Origin: Oscillospiraceae bacterium
Lineage (GTDB): Bacteria; Bacillota; Clostridia; Oscillospirales; Ruminococcaceae
Assembly (NCBI GenBank): GCA_012520915.1
Contig: JAAYNJ010000017.1
Location: 186,001 to 250,000, forward strand
DNA length: 64,000 nt
Direction of reading: 5' to 3'
The position numbers and the translations under genes are program-made. Positions 32,727 to 42,200 of this stretch are shown piece after piece (within the stretch, counting starts at the first letter, position 1; each line of letters starts with the position of its first letter). A model generated the notes under the pieces. That model made no database searches. It was not told the DNA's origin and was given only the letters and a program-made list of their open reading frames with translations.

Positions 32727-33695
32727 TTAAAGATACTTCTTCAAAAAAGAGGTTATCTTGTTCCAGTAGATTTCATGTTCGAGTATTTCCGACTCGAGAT
32801 GACCGGCGCCCTCCACGATTAAAAAGTCTTTTTTATCGGATTTTGCCGACTTGAACAGTTTGAAGAGCATATGGCAGGGCACGATTTTATCCTTATCACC
32901 GTGTATGAGGAGCAGGGGAAGTGAGGATTTTTTTACCTGATTGACGGTGTTTGCCGTGTATATGTTGTATCCCGCCTTTTTCTGAATCGTAACCGCGGAG
33001 AGGGGAAGTACCGGGAAGGGGGGGAGCTTCATGTAGGTTTTCATAATGAATGCTATCTGTTCCGATATACTTGAAAATCCGCTGTCTGCGATTACCGCCT
33101 TTACCGCCTTGGGAAGGGATTCCCCCGCCGTATTCAGTACGGTGGTGGCGCCCATGGAGACGCCGAAAAGGACTATTTCCGCATTGGGGTTCATTCTCAG
33201 AATGCGGTTTATCCAGCCCTTTATATCATGTCTCTCCGGCCAGCCCATGCCGACATAAAGTCCGCCGCTCGAACCGTGACCTCTCGCATCGGGTATGAGC
33301 AGGTTAAAACCGAGATCATAAAACTTTTCGGCATAGGTGGACATAAACATACCGCTTATGCCGTATCCGTGACAGGCTATTACGTATTTGTTGCTGCCTT
33401 CATTTTTAACAAAACGTGAAAACAGCCAGGTTTTGTCAAAAGCGTCCATATAGAGTTCGGTGGAGTTCTTCTTTAACCACTCATCGGTCTTCTTTTTGCG
33501 CTCTTTAAATTCATCGGAAAAGAAAACGGAATAAAGTTCCTCCGCCGAGCCAGAGAGTTCGGGAAGCTTTTCCATCAGATTTTCGGGCTTTCTCTCAATG
33601 CCCAGTGTGACGAGTTTGTCGATAATGGCCCATGCGGCAAGCGAACCGAGCGCCAGCGCTGTCGTTGCACACAACACATATTTAGGTTTGCACAT
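32727..33695 (-). CDS. Alpha/beta hydrolase with N-terminal membrane segment
   Basis: 322 residues. ATG 33695 lies 6 bases after GAGGTG; a GTG at 33704 is within that site. A hydrophobic N-terminal helix (about residues 8-25) probably anchors it. The fold shows VIACHGYG (oxyanion loop), DARGHGSSGG, the nucleophile elbow FGVSMGATT (Ser), LIHGDKDKIVP (Asp) and GAGHLES (His), so the catalytic triad is complete. Similar proteins are generic esterases or acyl hydrolases; the substrate is unknown. The preceding glycosylase gene ends 12 bases upstream. Confidence 0.88.
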   Translation of the reverse strand: MCKPKYVLCATTALALGSLAAWAIIDKLVTLGIERKPENLMEKLPELSGSAEELYSVFFSDEFKERKKKTDEWLKKNSTELYMDAFDKTWLFSRFVKNEGSNKYVIACHGYGISGMFMSTYAEKFYDLGFNLLIPDARGHGSSGGLYVGMGWPERHDIKGWINRILRMNPNAEIVLFGVSMGATTVLNTAGESLPKAVKAVIADSGFSSISEQIAFIMKTYMKLPPFPVLPLSAVTIQKKAGYNIYTANTVNQVKKSSLPLLLIHGDKDKIVPCHMLFKLFKSAKSDKKDFLIVEGAGHLESEILEHEIYWNKITSFLKKYL

Positions 33696-33707
33696 ATAAT
33701 TCACCTC

Positions 33708-34457
33708 TTATATAATCTGTCGGTTTCTCGCATAATGAAAGATATACTGCTGTGCTATCCCGGCATATTCCCTTGCACATTCGGGAAGACCGTCGGGGAA
33801 AAGGCTTTCCATAGCCCTTTTAATCCATACATCCTTCGGAAATGTCTCGAGACGGTTGGCGGAAAAGAGCAGAACACAGTCGGCAACCTTGGGGCCGACG
33901 CCCTTTATTTTCATAAGCATATCCCTCGCCGAATCGAGAGGTGCCGTTTTAAGAAATTCTTCCCGTACGATGCCGTCCGTCCATTTAATTGCGGCATCGA
34001 TTATGTATTTGTCTCTGAAACCGGCGCGTATGGGAGCGAGATCTTCGGGAGAGAGCTCCGATAGAACCCCGGCTGTGGGAAAATCGCGGTAACCCCCTTT
34101 GTCCTCGCCGAAATTATCGCAAAGTCTTTCGACTATGCCCGATATCCTCGGTATGTTGTTGTTTTGAGATATGATAAAGGTTATGAGGGTTTCAAAAACC
34201 GGCTGTCTCATTACCCTTATTCCCGGCGCGAATTCGACAATCTCTTCAAGCGTCGGATCGAGACTCAGCTGTTTTTTGATTTTTTTATAGTCGATGTCGA
34301 GGGAAAAATAGCGGTTAAAGTCGGCTCCGGCAAGACTGTCGCTAGAAGAAATTTCAATCTTATCATCTTCCTGTTTTATAAAAATCTCTTTTCCGAGCGC
34401 GACCCCTTGGTATCCGTCATTAAAACTTTTAAAACGAAAAGTCTGCCCGCTTTCCAA
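33708..34457 (-). CDS. 8-oxoguanine DNA glycosylase/AP lyase, OGG1-like (start uncertain)
   Basis: Base-excision repair enzyme that removes 8-oxoguanine. The N-terminal OGG domain begins in ESGQTFRF. The helix-hairpin-helix-GPD part has MKIKGVGPKVADCVLLFS (catalytic Lys and hairpin) and ETFPKDVWIKR (catalytic Asp). From TTG 34457 there are 249 residues, but the start has no ribosome site. Coding-like sequence (HAEREDFSLKDT) continues upstream in frame to an ATA at 34511, 9 bases after AAGGCGG, with a stop just beyond. Either a rare start codon is used or the N-terminus is damaged. Confidence 0.85.
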   Translation of the reverse strand: MESGQTFRFKSFNDGYQGVALGKEIFIKQEDDKIEISSSDSLAGADFNRYFSLDIDYKKIKKQLSLDPTLEEIVEFAPGIRVMRQPVFETLITFIISQNNNIPRISGIVERLCDNFGEDKGGYRDFPTAGVLSELSPEDLAPIRAGFRDKYIIDAAIKWTDGIVREEFLKTAPLDSARDMLMKIKGVGPKVADCVLLFSANRLETFPKDVWIKRAMESLFPDGLPECAREYAGIAQQYIFHYARNRQII

Positions 34458-34511
34458 CGTGTCTTTAAGGGAAAAATCCTCCCTTTCGGCATGTATAAAA
34501 ATTCTTTCTAT

Positions 34512-34970
34512 TTCAAATTACCGCCTTTATATCTCTTACATATATTATATATTCCATGCGATGTTAAATGCAAAATAATTGATAATTTTGTGTTAAGAGA
34601 CGGTAAACAACAGGTTTTTGTAATATATTCAACGATAAGTTTTGTTGACAATTTTGAACATACAGTTGAAAACACCGTTTATTCATTAAAAAAAATATCC
34701 GAAAAGGCCGATAAACTCGCGGTTGTAGACAGTTTGAACAGAGTTATCAACATTAAAAGTTGCATAAAGATTATACAAAAGGTAATCGAACCTTTTACTG
34801 CTGTCGGTCGGGAAAACCGTTTTCGGGATTTGCGGATATCCCGGAGTTTTATATGCGAGGAAAAGAGGCGGATAAAGATAAAAGATTATAAATTTCCCGT
34901 ATATGGCAATTCTATATAAATAACTGATATAATTCTTAGTACGAGGACAGGAACGAAAAGGTGCAATACC
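34512..34970. other. Gene-poor stretch of about 460 bases
   Basis: AT-rich. Open frames cross it on both strands, but none has a ribosome site or recognisable motif. An extended -10 (TGATATAAT, 34925-34933) near the right end probably serves the next gene. I see no T-box, riboswitch or repeat. Confidence 0.4.
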
Positions 34971-36329
34971 ATGACTGAAAATCGTGCTAAAAAAATAGAC
35001 TTTAATTTTTTGATAATCGGTGCGGCGGTTGTCGCAGGCTGGATGCTGTTCATGCATGTCGATGTAATGGAGACGGCGAACCATGCCTATATTTTTTTGG
35101 AAAGCCTTTTCAGCGGACGTCCGCTTGATTTCTACTCCGTCGTTTCCGCCCATGAAAACAGTTATTACTACATAAACAACGCACACTACAATATTGCAGT
35201 CTATCTGCTCTTCGGACTGTGGGAACTCCCGGTGTTTGCCGTTAACGCCGTCTTCTCCCTTCCGCTCAACGAGGGGTTTCTCTGGCTGTGGGCGAAGGGA
35301 CTCTGCGTTGCCGCCTTTATCGGCTGTTACTTTATTATTAAAAAACTTGCCGATTTCGGAAATATAAGGAATCCGAAAATTGTTGCCATTGCCTTTCTGT
35401 TGAATCCGGCGGCATATTTTATGCCGGTAGCGGTGGGACAGTATGATGTTCTCTGCATATTTTTCATACTGCTTTCGCTTGTCTACTTTTTAAAAGGGGA
35501 CTCCCTGAGATTCAGCGTGATAATGGGAGTGGGGATTTTACTGAAGTCTTTTGCCGTTCTCGCATTTATTCCGCTCCTGCTCTACAAGGAAAAGAAGTTG
35601 AAAGACATAATCAAATATATGCTGGTGGGTTTTTCCCCCTATTTAATAACCTACCTGCTTTACAGAGGCAGAACGGGAGATGCGGATTATTTTAACAATG
35701 TAATGATGGGCCGGCTCTTCGAAATAAAGGTAGGTCAAATTCCGTTGTTTCCCCTTTTCTTCGCTCTTCTCTGTCTTGTATGCTGGTCGGTTGACTTTGA
35801 AAAAAACAGAGGAAAACGGCTGAAAACGGCTTCCTTCATCTGCCTGTTTGTATTCGTTTCACTTCTTCTTTCGATTTATTGGCACCCCCAGTGGGCTTTC
35901 CTCGTGACTCCGTTTTTGGTAATCTCCGCATTCTCATCCGAAAATAAAACGCTTTATCTCTATCTGAACATATTCTTTTCCGCAGGTGTTTTTCTCCATG
36001 CCTGGAGGGTGTTTCCCGGACATTTCGAGTTCAACATGCTTTTTTACGGTATATTCTATGCATTGGGAAATAAACAGTTCTACATGATCCCTTACCGCAC
36101 GATGTCGTCGATAATGGCCTCGCTGCCCGTTTTTTGGCATGTTGCATCATCGCTCGTTTTTGTTGCATCTGCCGCCGTCGTTCTCGCATATCTGCCGCTT
36201 CCCTCTCTCGGGAGAATTTCGGATAGAAGGAAAGAACAGCCGAAAAAAATGTTGTTGTGCCTGTATCTCGGTTTTCTGATACCCATATCATTTTGGGCAG
36301 TCTCCGCCCTGATTTCGCGTTATATTTAA
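34971..36329 (+). CDS. Polytopic membrane protein, probable GT-C-type glycosyltransferase
   Basis: 452 residues with about ten hydrophobic helices. The features fit GT-C fold mannosyl/glucosyltransferases that use polyprenyl-phosphate sugars: an acidic first extracytoplasmic loop, the short loop motif VGQYDVLCIFFILLSL after LLNPAAYFMP, LKSFAVLAFIPLLLYKEKK, and YWHPQWAFLVTPFL. No exact family or acceptor can be named. It is followed after 87 bases by rlmB, which has its own promoter. Confidence 0.65.
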   Translation: MTENRAKKIDFNFLIIGAAVVAGWMLFMHVDVMETANHAYIFLESLFSGRPLDFYSVVSAHENSYYYINNAHYNIAVYLLFGLWELPVFAVNAVFSLPLNEGFLWLWAKGLCVAAFIGCYFIIKKLADFGNIRNPKIVAIAFLLNPAAYFMPVAVGQYDVLCIFFILLSLVYFLKGDSLRFSVIMGVGILLKSFAVLAFIPLLLYKEKKLKDIIKYMLVGFSPYLITYLLYRGRTGDADYFNNVMMGRLFEIKVGQIPLFPLFFALLCLVCWSVDFEKNRGKRLKTASFICLFVFVSLLLSIYWHPQWAFLVTPFLVISAFSSENKTLYLYLNIFFSAGVFLHAWRVFPGHFEFNMLFYGIFYALGNKQFYMIPYRTMSSIMASLPVFWHVASSLVFVASAAVVLAYLPLPSLGRISDRRKEQPKKMLLCLYLGFLIPISFWAVSALISRYI

Positions 36330-36375
36330 ATCGGACTGAGAAAGCCTGCTGTTGTTGAGAAGTTAACGGATGTGA

Positions 36376-36381
36376 TATAAT
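36376..36381 (+). promoter_or_regulatory. -10 box for rlmB
   Basis: TATAAT at 36376-36381. TTGTTG at 36352-36357 is a possible -35 (18-base spacer), as is TTGAGA at 36355-36360 (15-base spacer). Confidence 0.5.
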
Positions 36382-36415
36382 AATTTGAATGGTATAAATC
36401 ACCGGAGATAATATT

Positions 36416-37195
36416 TTGTCAAAAAATAACGAAAATAACAGGGAAGTCAGGGAGACCGACGAACTTGTCGTTTACGGAAAAAATGCGGTATTGGAGCTTC
36501 TTCGAAGCGACAAAAAGATAGATACCCTCTATATCGATTCAAAGAGGGAGGACAGACAACAGTCCTTTATAGTTTCTTCGGCTAAAGAAAAGGGCGCCGT
36601 TATAAAGAGAGTGCACCCGAAAAAGCTGGAAGCATTATGCAATAATACCGGACACCAGGGTGTCGCGGCTCTTGTCCCGGGAATAGAATACAAAGAGCTC
36701 GGCGAGGTTCTGGACAAATCTTTTGAAAAAGGAACCGCGCCGTTATTTGTGGTGTGTGACGGGATATACGACCCCCAAAACCTCGGAGCCATTATAAGAA
36801 CGGCGGAGGTTGCCGGAGCGGATGCGGTTATAATACCGAAGAGAAATTCCGTAGGTGTAAACTCCACCGTTTTCAGAGCTTCTGCGGGGGCTGCAAGCCA
36901 TATTGATGTTGCAAGGGTGGGAAATCTGCCTGATGCCGTCAGGGAACTTAAAAAAAGAGGCATTTTCTGCTACGCCGCCGACATGAACGGCAATTCGGCC
37001 TACGAAACCGATCTTACGGGACCGATAGCGCTGATTGTCGGCTCGGAGGGTTTCGGCGTATCTTCGCTTGTGCTCAAACTCAGCGACGGGGTGGTTTGTC
37101 TGCCGATGGCGGGCAAAACAAATTCCCTAAACGCGTCGGTCGCAGCCGGTGCCTTGATATATGAGATTATAAGACAAAGAAAATACAGTATTTAA
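36416..37195 (+). CDS. rlmB: 23S rRNA (guanosine-2'-O)-methyltransferase RlmB/TrmH-SpoU family
   Basis: 259 residues from TTG 36416 behind GGAGATAA. It methylates the ribose of a guanosine in 23S rRNA using SAM. The N-terminal L30e-like RNA-binding part (VVYGKNAVLELLRSDKKIDT) is followed by the SPOUT knot: QNLGAIIRTAEVAGADAVII (motif 1), LIVGSEGFGVS (motif 2) and CLPMAGKTNSLNASVAAG (motif 3). Length and motifs are typical. The downstream P-type ATPase-like gene starts 29 bases later. Confidence 0.93.
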   Translation: MSKNNENNREVRETDELVVYGKNAVLELLRSDKKIDTLYIDSKREDRQQSFIVSSAKEKGAVIKRVHPKKLEALCNNTGHQGVAALVPGIEYKELGEVLDKSFEKGTAPLFVVCDGIYDPQNLGAIIRTAEVAGADAVIIPKRNSVGVNSTVFRASAGAASHIDVARVGNLPDAVRELKKRGIFCYAADMNGNSAYETDLTGPIALIVGSEGFGVSSLVLKLSDGVVCLPMAGKTNSLNASVAAGALIYEIIRQRKYSI

Positions 37196-37224
37196 CAGCG
37201 ACGTAAAAAACAAGAGGTGTATTT

Positions 37225-39771
37225 ATGAGCGGGTATGACGCAGACAAACAACTTGAAGAAATACTCGAAAATATCAAAAAAATGCGGGAAGCGGAGCAGC
37301 GCCACAGAGAAGACGCGCTTTTAAAGACGGCCGAACTCAAAAGAATCGAGGAGAAAGAAGCGATAGAAAAGACGGCCGAGCTTAAAAAGATCAAAGAAGA
37401 AGAGGCTATGGAAAAAGCGGCTGCCGAGCATGCCGAATCCGGAGAAGAGCTGCCGGCGGAAACCCTTTCCGAGACGGAAATTAAAGAAACCGCCGTCGAA
37501 AAAACGGCTGAGGAAGAGGTAAAAAAAGACGTCGGCTCCGAAAAAAAGAAAGAGGTATTCGTTTCGAAGCCGCAAAGAAAAAGCGATTTTGCGCGCGCGT
37601 TGTCCGGCGATGTCGTCGAGATGAAGACGATGGAAGTTTCCTTTGAGATTGATGAGGACGAAGAGGACAAAACAGACGAAGCAAAAGCGCCTGCTGCGGA
37701 TCCGGCGGAGCATCCTCTCTTTACCGATACATCCTCTTTTGACAGAGCAATTCCAAAATCGGAAGATGAAGGGGAGAGGGAACAGAGACGGCAGGAACTG
37801 GAAGAAAAAAAGCATGAGGAACCCGAACGGCGCGGAGTGATAGTTGAGGAAAAGTTTGAGACAAAGGGAATCCTCAACCTCAGGGAAAGCGTAAACGACG
37901 AGGATTTTAAAAAATTCTTCAGCGACACCGTCATCATTGATGCAAAAACCCACACGCAGAAACGCGCAAGACAGCGAAAGGTTACAGATTTCGTGGTGAG
38001 CGAAAATGCCGGAGGTCCCGTGTTTGCCGACGAGCCCGAGACGGATACGATAGACGAATACAGCAGCGAGGATCAGACGGAATATGTCATGGAACGTCTG
38101 ATTGATGACAAACAGCATCTTTCAACGCGTGTCTTCTTTACCGGTCTTTTTGCGTTGGCGCTTTTGATATTCAACCTGCTGATTGCTTTTGATAAATTTT
38201 CCGAAGGTTTTTCCGGAAATCCTAAAATGATTTACGGTCTTAATGTTCTCATGATGGCCGGAGTGTTTGCATTTAATCTTTCCGATGTGATAAAAGGCTT
38301 TTTAAATCTGATTACCTTTAAGGCCGACAAAAGGTCGATTACTTCATTTGCGGTGATTTCGGCGCTTATAGAACCGATTGTAATGTTTTTTGCGGCGAAG
38401 GGTGACGGTCCGTTCATCTGCCATGCCGCTCCCATAGCTGCGCTTACGATCTTCTTCTCGGTGTATGGAGAAAAACTCGCTGCGAAGAGAGTGCTTAGAG
38501 GATTTAACAACATATCTTCCGACTACGATAAATACGCAACCGTTGTGCTTGAAGACGATCCCCTGGTAAGAAGACTGACGAGAGGACTGATAGAGACCGA
38601 CCCGAGAGTGCTTGTAAAGCGCAAGACCGGGTTTACCGACGACTACCTCGCTCACAGCAAATCCGAGGACACCTTCAATCCGGTAGTTTCCAAACCTGCG
38701 AGCATAGCCTTTGCGGTATCCTTGCTGGCGGGACTGATAGTCTTTTTAAAGACCGGTTCCTACGCCGAAGCGATATCCGCCCTCGCAATGGCGGCGGCGC
38801 TGTCTGCGCCTTTTACCGCAACGCTTGCAAGCGAACTGCCGTTCGGCAGAATGCAGGCTCACCTTTCGAGAATTGGCTGTGTCATACCGGGGTACTCGGC
38901 GGCCGACGAGGTTATCGATTCAAATACCGCGCTCTTTGAAGGAAAGGAGATATTCCCGAGAGGAAACGTACTGCTTCACGGTATAAAGACGTTTGAAAGG
39001 GAGAGAATAGACAAAGCGATACTCTTTGCGGCTTCGGTTCTGATTCAGAGCTGCGACACCATGAGCCACATGTTTTTAAACGTCATACAGAGCAAGACGG
39101 ATATGCTTTACGATGTCGACAGCATAGTTTATGAAGACGGGTTGGGATTCAGCTGTTGGATAGACAAGACGAGAATCCTTATTGGAAAGAGGGAGCTTTT
39201 GGAGTCGAGGGATATCGAAGTGCCTTCGAGGGACTATGAAAACCGCTATACCAAGGCGACCACCCGCGACGCTATCTACCTCGCCGTTTCGGGAAAACTC
39301 TATGCCATGTTTGTGGTGAGTTATGCCGCGTCTAGCGAAGTCGCAAGGGCGATGAGAGAACTCGAAAAAGAAGGAATAAAGGTTATTATAAGGACGAGAG
39401 ACTTTAACATAACCGCGGAAAAAGTCTCTAATCTCTACAGTATTCCCAGAGGAATGGTATCGATAGTTGCCGACCACGATATGGAGGAGCTTGCGACAAA
39501 GACCTCCTACGCAACGAGGTCTCCCTCGGTAATGACCCATATAGGTTCATTCAGCTCCTATGTCGGCGGGATACTCTCCTGCCACAAACTGCTCGGTTCA
39601 TTGAGACTTACTTCGGTCATCGAACTTGCCGCGATTATCATAGGCGCCCTGCTGTCGCTGCTGCTTGCCATATTCGGCGGACTTTCAACCTTCTCCATCT
39701 TGACGGCTCTGCTCTTCCATACGGCGTGGCTGCTGATAACTGCGTTGATTTCGTATATAAACAGATATTGA
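37225..39771 (+). CDS. P-type ATPase-like membrane protein lacking the phosphorylation motif
   Basis: 848 residues. The first 270 or so form a charged, low-complexity cytoplasmic region rich in Glu, Lys and Ala with heptad-like coiled-coil stretches (ILENIKKMREAEQRHREDAL). Four helices follow at about 300-420, a pair at about 490-540, and a C-terminal pair at about 800-845. The middle resembles a P1B-type ATPase: FSVYGEKLAAKRVL, then VIDSNTALFEGKEIFPRG where VxFDKTGTLT should be, and REELEKEGI-like MRELEKEGIKVIIRTRDFNITAEKV where the TGD loop should be. The phosphorylated Asp is Glu and the motif is lost, so it cannot be a normal pump. Confidence 0.78.
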   Translation: MSGYDADKQLEEILENIKKMREAEQRHREDALLKTAELKRIEEKEAIEKTAELKKIKEEEAMEKAAAEHAESGEELPAETLSETEIKETAVEKTAEEEVKKDVGSEKKKEVFVSKPQRKSDFARALSGDVVEMKTMEVSFEIDEDEEDKTDEAKAPAADPAEHPLFTDTSSFDRAIPKSEDEGEREQRRQELEEKKHEEPERRGVIVEEKFETKGILNLRESVNDEDFKKFFSDTVIIDAKTHTQKRARQRKVTDFVVSENAGGPVFADEPETDTIDEYSSEDQTEYVMERLIDDKQHLSTRVFFTGLFALALLIFNLLIAFDKFSEGFSGNPKMIYGLNVLMMAGVFAFNLSDVIKGFLNLITFKADKRSITSFAVISALIEPIVMFFAAKGDGPFICHAAPIAALTIFFSVYGEKLAAKRVLRGFNNISSDYDKYATVVLEDDPLVRRLTRGLIETDPRVLVKRKTGFTDDYLAHSKSEDTFNPVVSKPASIAFAVSLLAGLIVFLKTGSYAEAISALAMAAALSAPFTATLASELPFGRMQAHLSRIGCVIPGYSAADEVIDSNTALFEGKEIFPRGNVLLHGIKTFERERIDKAILFAASVLIQSCDTMSHMFLNVIQSKTDMLYDVDSIVYEDGLGFSCWIDKTRILIGKRELLESRDIEVPSRDYENRYTKATTRDAIYLAVSGKLYAMFVVSYAASSEVARAMRELEKEGIKVIIRTRDFNITAEKVSNLYSIPRGMVSIVADHDMEELATKTSYATRSPSVMTHIGSFSSYVGGILSCHKLLGSLRLTSVIELAAIIIGALLSLLLAIFGGLSTFSILTALLFHTAWLLITALISYINRY

Positions 39772-39878
39772 AATTAGTAAAATAATACAAAAATCACTGT
39801 CAATATTTTACATGCTCCCGGAATTTTATCGCTTTAATATAGAGCCTTAATATGATAAAATGATTGGTGCAGTATGCA

Positions 39879-39907
39879 AACGGTTTGGTTGCTGCCAAGC
39901 CGTTTTT
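39879..39907 (+). terminator. Terminator upstream of the EF-G-like gene
   Basis: AACGGTTTGG (39879-39888) pairs with 39895-39904 (one G-U pair), followed by TTT. It lies about 108 bases after the preceding stop and 50 bases before the EF-G-like ATG. Confidence 0.6.
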
Positions 39908-39914
39908 ATATAAT
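39885..39914 (+). promoter_or_regulatory. Promoter of the EF-G-like gene, overlapping the terminator
   Basis: TTGGTT (39885-39890), an 18-base spacer, TATAAT (39909-39914). A stable CCGC-TTCG-GCGG hairpin (39920-39931) lies in the short leader. Confidence 0.5.
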
Positions 39915-39953
39915 AACGACCGCTTCGGCGGAAGATTTAAGGGGGAAATATAA

Positions 39954-42020
39954 ATGGGATTAAAACCCGTAGACATCAGAAATGTAATGCTCGGCGGACA
40001 CAGCTCCAGCGGAAAGACCTCGCTTGCAGAGGCTCTCATGCACCTGACCAAATCTTCGGACAGGTTCGGGTCGGTGGTTGACGGAAACACCGTGAGCGAC
40101 TTTGATCCGGAAGAAATTAAACGCGGATCTTCAATTTCGTCATCCCTTCTTCAATATCAGCATAGCGGGAAAAAGATAAATCTTTTGGATGCGCCGGGAA
40201 TATTCGATTTCGAACTCGGACTTTATGAGTCGGTAATGGCGGCGGACAGCGTGCTCATAGTGGTGTCGGCGAGAGCCGGAGTTGCGGTGGGTACCGAAAA
40301 GGCAAACCGCATTGCCTATAAAAACAAAAAGTCGAGGATGTTCTTTATAAATCAAATGACGGTGGAGAATGCCGACTACGGCAAGGTGCTTGCATCTCTC
40401 AGAGATAATTTCGGAACTTCGGTATGTCCCATTGTCGTGCCGGTGGTCGAAGAGGGTAAGGCGACTGTCTATGTCGACCTTCTCACAATGAAAGCTTATG
40501 AATATGCAAACGGAAAGGCAAAGGAAGTTGACCTTCCCGATGCCGATTTGGAAGAATATATCCACGAACTCAACGAAGCCGTCGCCGAGACGGATGAAGA
40601 ACTCATGGAAAAGTTCTTTTCCGACGAACCCTTTACAGGCGAGGAGCTCATTAAGGGCCTGTCTATCGGAATTGCCGACGGCAGCGTAGCGCCCGTTCTG
40701 GCCGGCGATGCCGTGGAACTTGAAGGAATAGACCTTCTTCTCTCCGCAATCTCCGATTTGCTGCCGTCGCCCCTGAAGGCATCGAAGGTGCCCGCGGTTG
40801 ACGCGAAAGATGAGGAAATCGAGATTGCAATCGATCCGAGCGGCAAGCTTTGCTGTTATGTCTTTAAAACAATCGTCGACCCCTTTGTGGGAAAGCTTTC
40901 TTTTGTGAAGGTGCTTTCCGGAAAACTCGGCTCAAACAGCCCGCTCTATAACAACAACAAACACGAAAACGAAAAGATAGGAAAGCTGTTGTCGATAAAG
41001 GGCAAAAAACAGACGGAAGTTGACGAGATAGTTGCCGGAGATATCGGCGCAATCACGAAACTCTCCGATACCGGTACGGGAGATACCTTGAGCGATCCCT
41101 CCTTTAAGGTCAAGGTAAAGAGCATCGATTTCCCGACACCCAGTCTTTCGATAGCCATTGCCCCCAAGAAAAAAGGCGATGAAAGCAAGATATCCGGCGC
41201 CATTCAGAGAATAACCGACGAAGACCAGACGCTCAGCTATTTCGTAAATTCCGAAACGGGCCAGCAGATTCTTTCGGGACTCGGAGAACAGCACCTCGAT
41301 GTCGTGCTCAGCAGAATGAAATCGAAATTCGGAGTTGAGGTCGACACATCCGTTCCGAGAATTGCCTACCGTGAAACGATAAGAAAGAAAGTAAAGGTAC
41401 AGGGAAGGCATAAAAAACAGTCCGGCGGACACGGTCAGTTCGGAGATGTCTGGATTGAATTCGAACCCAACGAAGGCGACGAACTGGTGTTTGAAGAAAA
41501 GATATTCGGCGGTGCGGTTCCCAAAAACTTCTTCCCCGCAGTTGAAAAGGGACTTATCGAGAGCACCGAAAAAGGAGTGCTTGCGGGTTATCCGGTTGTA
41601 GGAATCAAAGCGACACTCGTGGACGGCTCCTATCACTCGGTAGACTCTTCGGAAATGGCGTTTAAAACCGCCGCATCGATAGCCTTTAAGGAAGGCGTGT
41701 CGCAGGCGTCGCCCATACTGCTTGAACCCATCCTCAGCGTGAAGGCATTGGTTCCCGACTCCAACACGGGAGACATCATGGGAGAAGTCACAAAGAGAAG
41801 AGGCAGAGTGCTCGGAATGCATCCCGGAGAGGATTCGCTCCAGCAGGTCGAAGCCGAGGTGCCGGAATCCGAGATGAGCGACTTTACGACATATATCCGC
41901 TCTTCGACGCAGGGCAGAGGAAGCTTTACAACGGAATTCTTGAGGTATGAGCCCCTTCCCTCCACCCTCGAACAGAAGGTTATAGATGAAGCGGAGAGAC
42001 TAAAAGAAGAAAACCAGTAG
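39954..42020 (+). CDS. Elongation factor G-like GTPase (paralogue type)
   Basis: 688 residues with EF-G domain order: G domain (about 1-270), barrel domain II (about 290-380), III, IV (GGHGQFGDVWIEFEP, KNFFPAVEKGL) and V (EPILSVKALVPDSNTGDIMGEVTKRRGRVLGM). The P-loop is GGHSSSGKTS instead of AHIDAGKTT, and the G4 region reads INQM instead of NKMD. These marks place it in the divergent EF-G-like group rather than the housekeeping fusA, which normally sits in the rpsL-rpsG operon. Its role may be ribosome recycling or stress translation; that is inference. Good RBS (AAGGGGG). Confidence 0.86.
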   Translation: MGLKPVDIRNVMLGGHSSSGKTSLAEALMHLTKSSDRFGSVVDGNTVSDFDPEEIKRGSSISSSLLQYQHSGKKINLLDAPGIFDFELGLYESVMAADSVLIVVSARAGVAVGTEKANRIAYKNKKSRMFFINQMTVENADYGKVLASLRDNFGTSVCPIVVPVVEEGKATVYVDLLTMKAYEYANGKAKEVDLPDADLEEYIHELNEAVAETDEELMEKFFSDEPFTGEELIKGLSIGIADGSVAPVLAGDAVELEGIDLLLSAISDLLPSPLKASKVPAVDAKDEEIEIAIDPSGKLCCYVFKTIVDPFVGKLSFVKVLSGKLGSNSPLYNNNKHENEKIGKLLSIKGKKQTEVDEIVAGDIGAITKLSDTGTGDTLSDPSFKVKVKSIDFPTPSLSIAIAPKKKGDESKISGAIQRITDEDQTLSYFVNSETGQQILSGLGEQHLDVVLSRMKSKFGVEVDTSVPRIAYRETIRKKVKVQGRHKKQSGGHGQFGDVWIEFEPNEGDELVFEEKIFGGAVPKNFFPAVEKGLIESTEKGVLAGYPVVGIKATLVDGSYHSVDSSEMAFKTAASIAFKEGVSQASPILLEPILSVKALVPDSNTGDIMGEVTKRRGRVLGMHPGEDSLQQVEAEVPESEMSDFTTYIRSSTQGRGSFTTEFLRYEPLPSTLEQKVIDEAERLKEENQ

Positions 42021-42037
42021 TTTTATATATTGCCGGT

Positions 42038-42075
42038 ATCCCGAAACACATTTCCGTGTTTCGGGATGTTTTTTT
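42038..42075 (+). terminator. Intrinsic terminator after the EF-G-like gene
   Basis: Perfect 12-bp stem ATCCCGAAACAC (42038-42049) with 42056-42067, 6-base loop, followed by GTTTTTTTG. Confidence 0.92.
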
Positions 42076-42200
42076 GATATTTCCTCTCTGCAGTATGACA
42101 GCAGATTTATCCGAGGTTTAAGGCAATTTCTGCTTGAAAAAATAACACTATTTCATATAATAGGTTAAGATACTTTTTTTGAAAAAGACAGGGTGAAATC

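Noticed and set aside
34164-34919. 251-codon plus-strand open frame
   Set aside because: Its first third is antisense to the OGG-type glycosylase, no ribosome site or motif is visible, and the remainder is in AT-rich gene-poor DNA.
34512-34970. T-box or other leader RNA before the GT-C-like gene
   Set aside because: No GGUGGUACCGCG-type T-box sequence, no terminator hairpin and no conserved aptamer motif could be found.
37321-38118. 265-codon minus-strand frame with Phe-rich sequence
   Set aside because: Produced by the Glu/Lys-rich codons of the P-type-like protein read in antisense.
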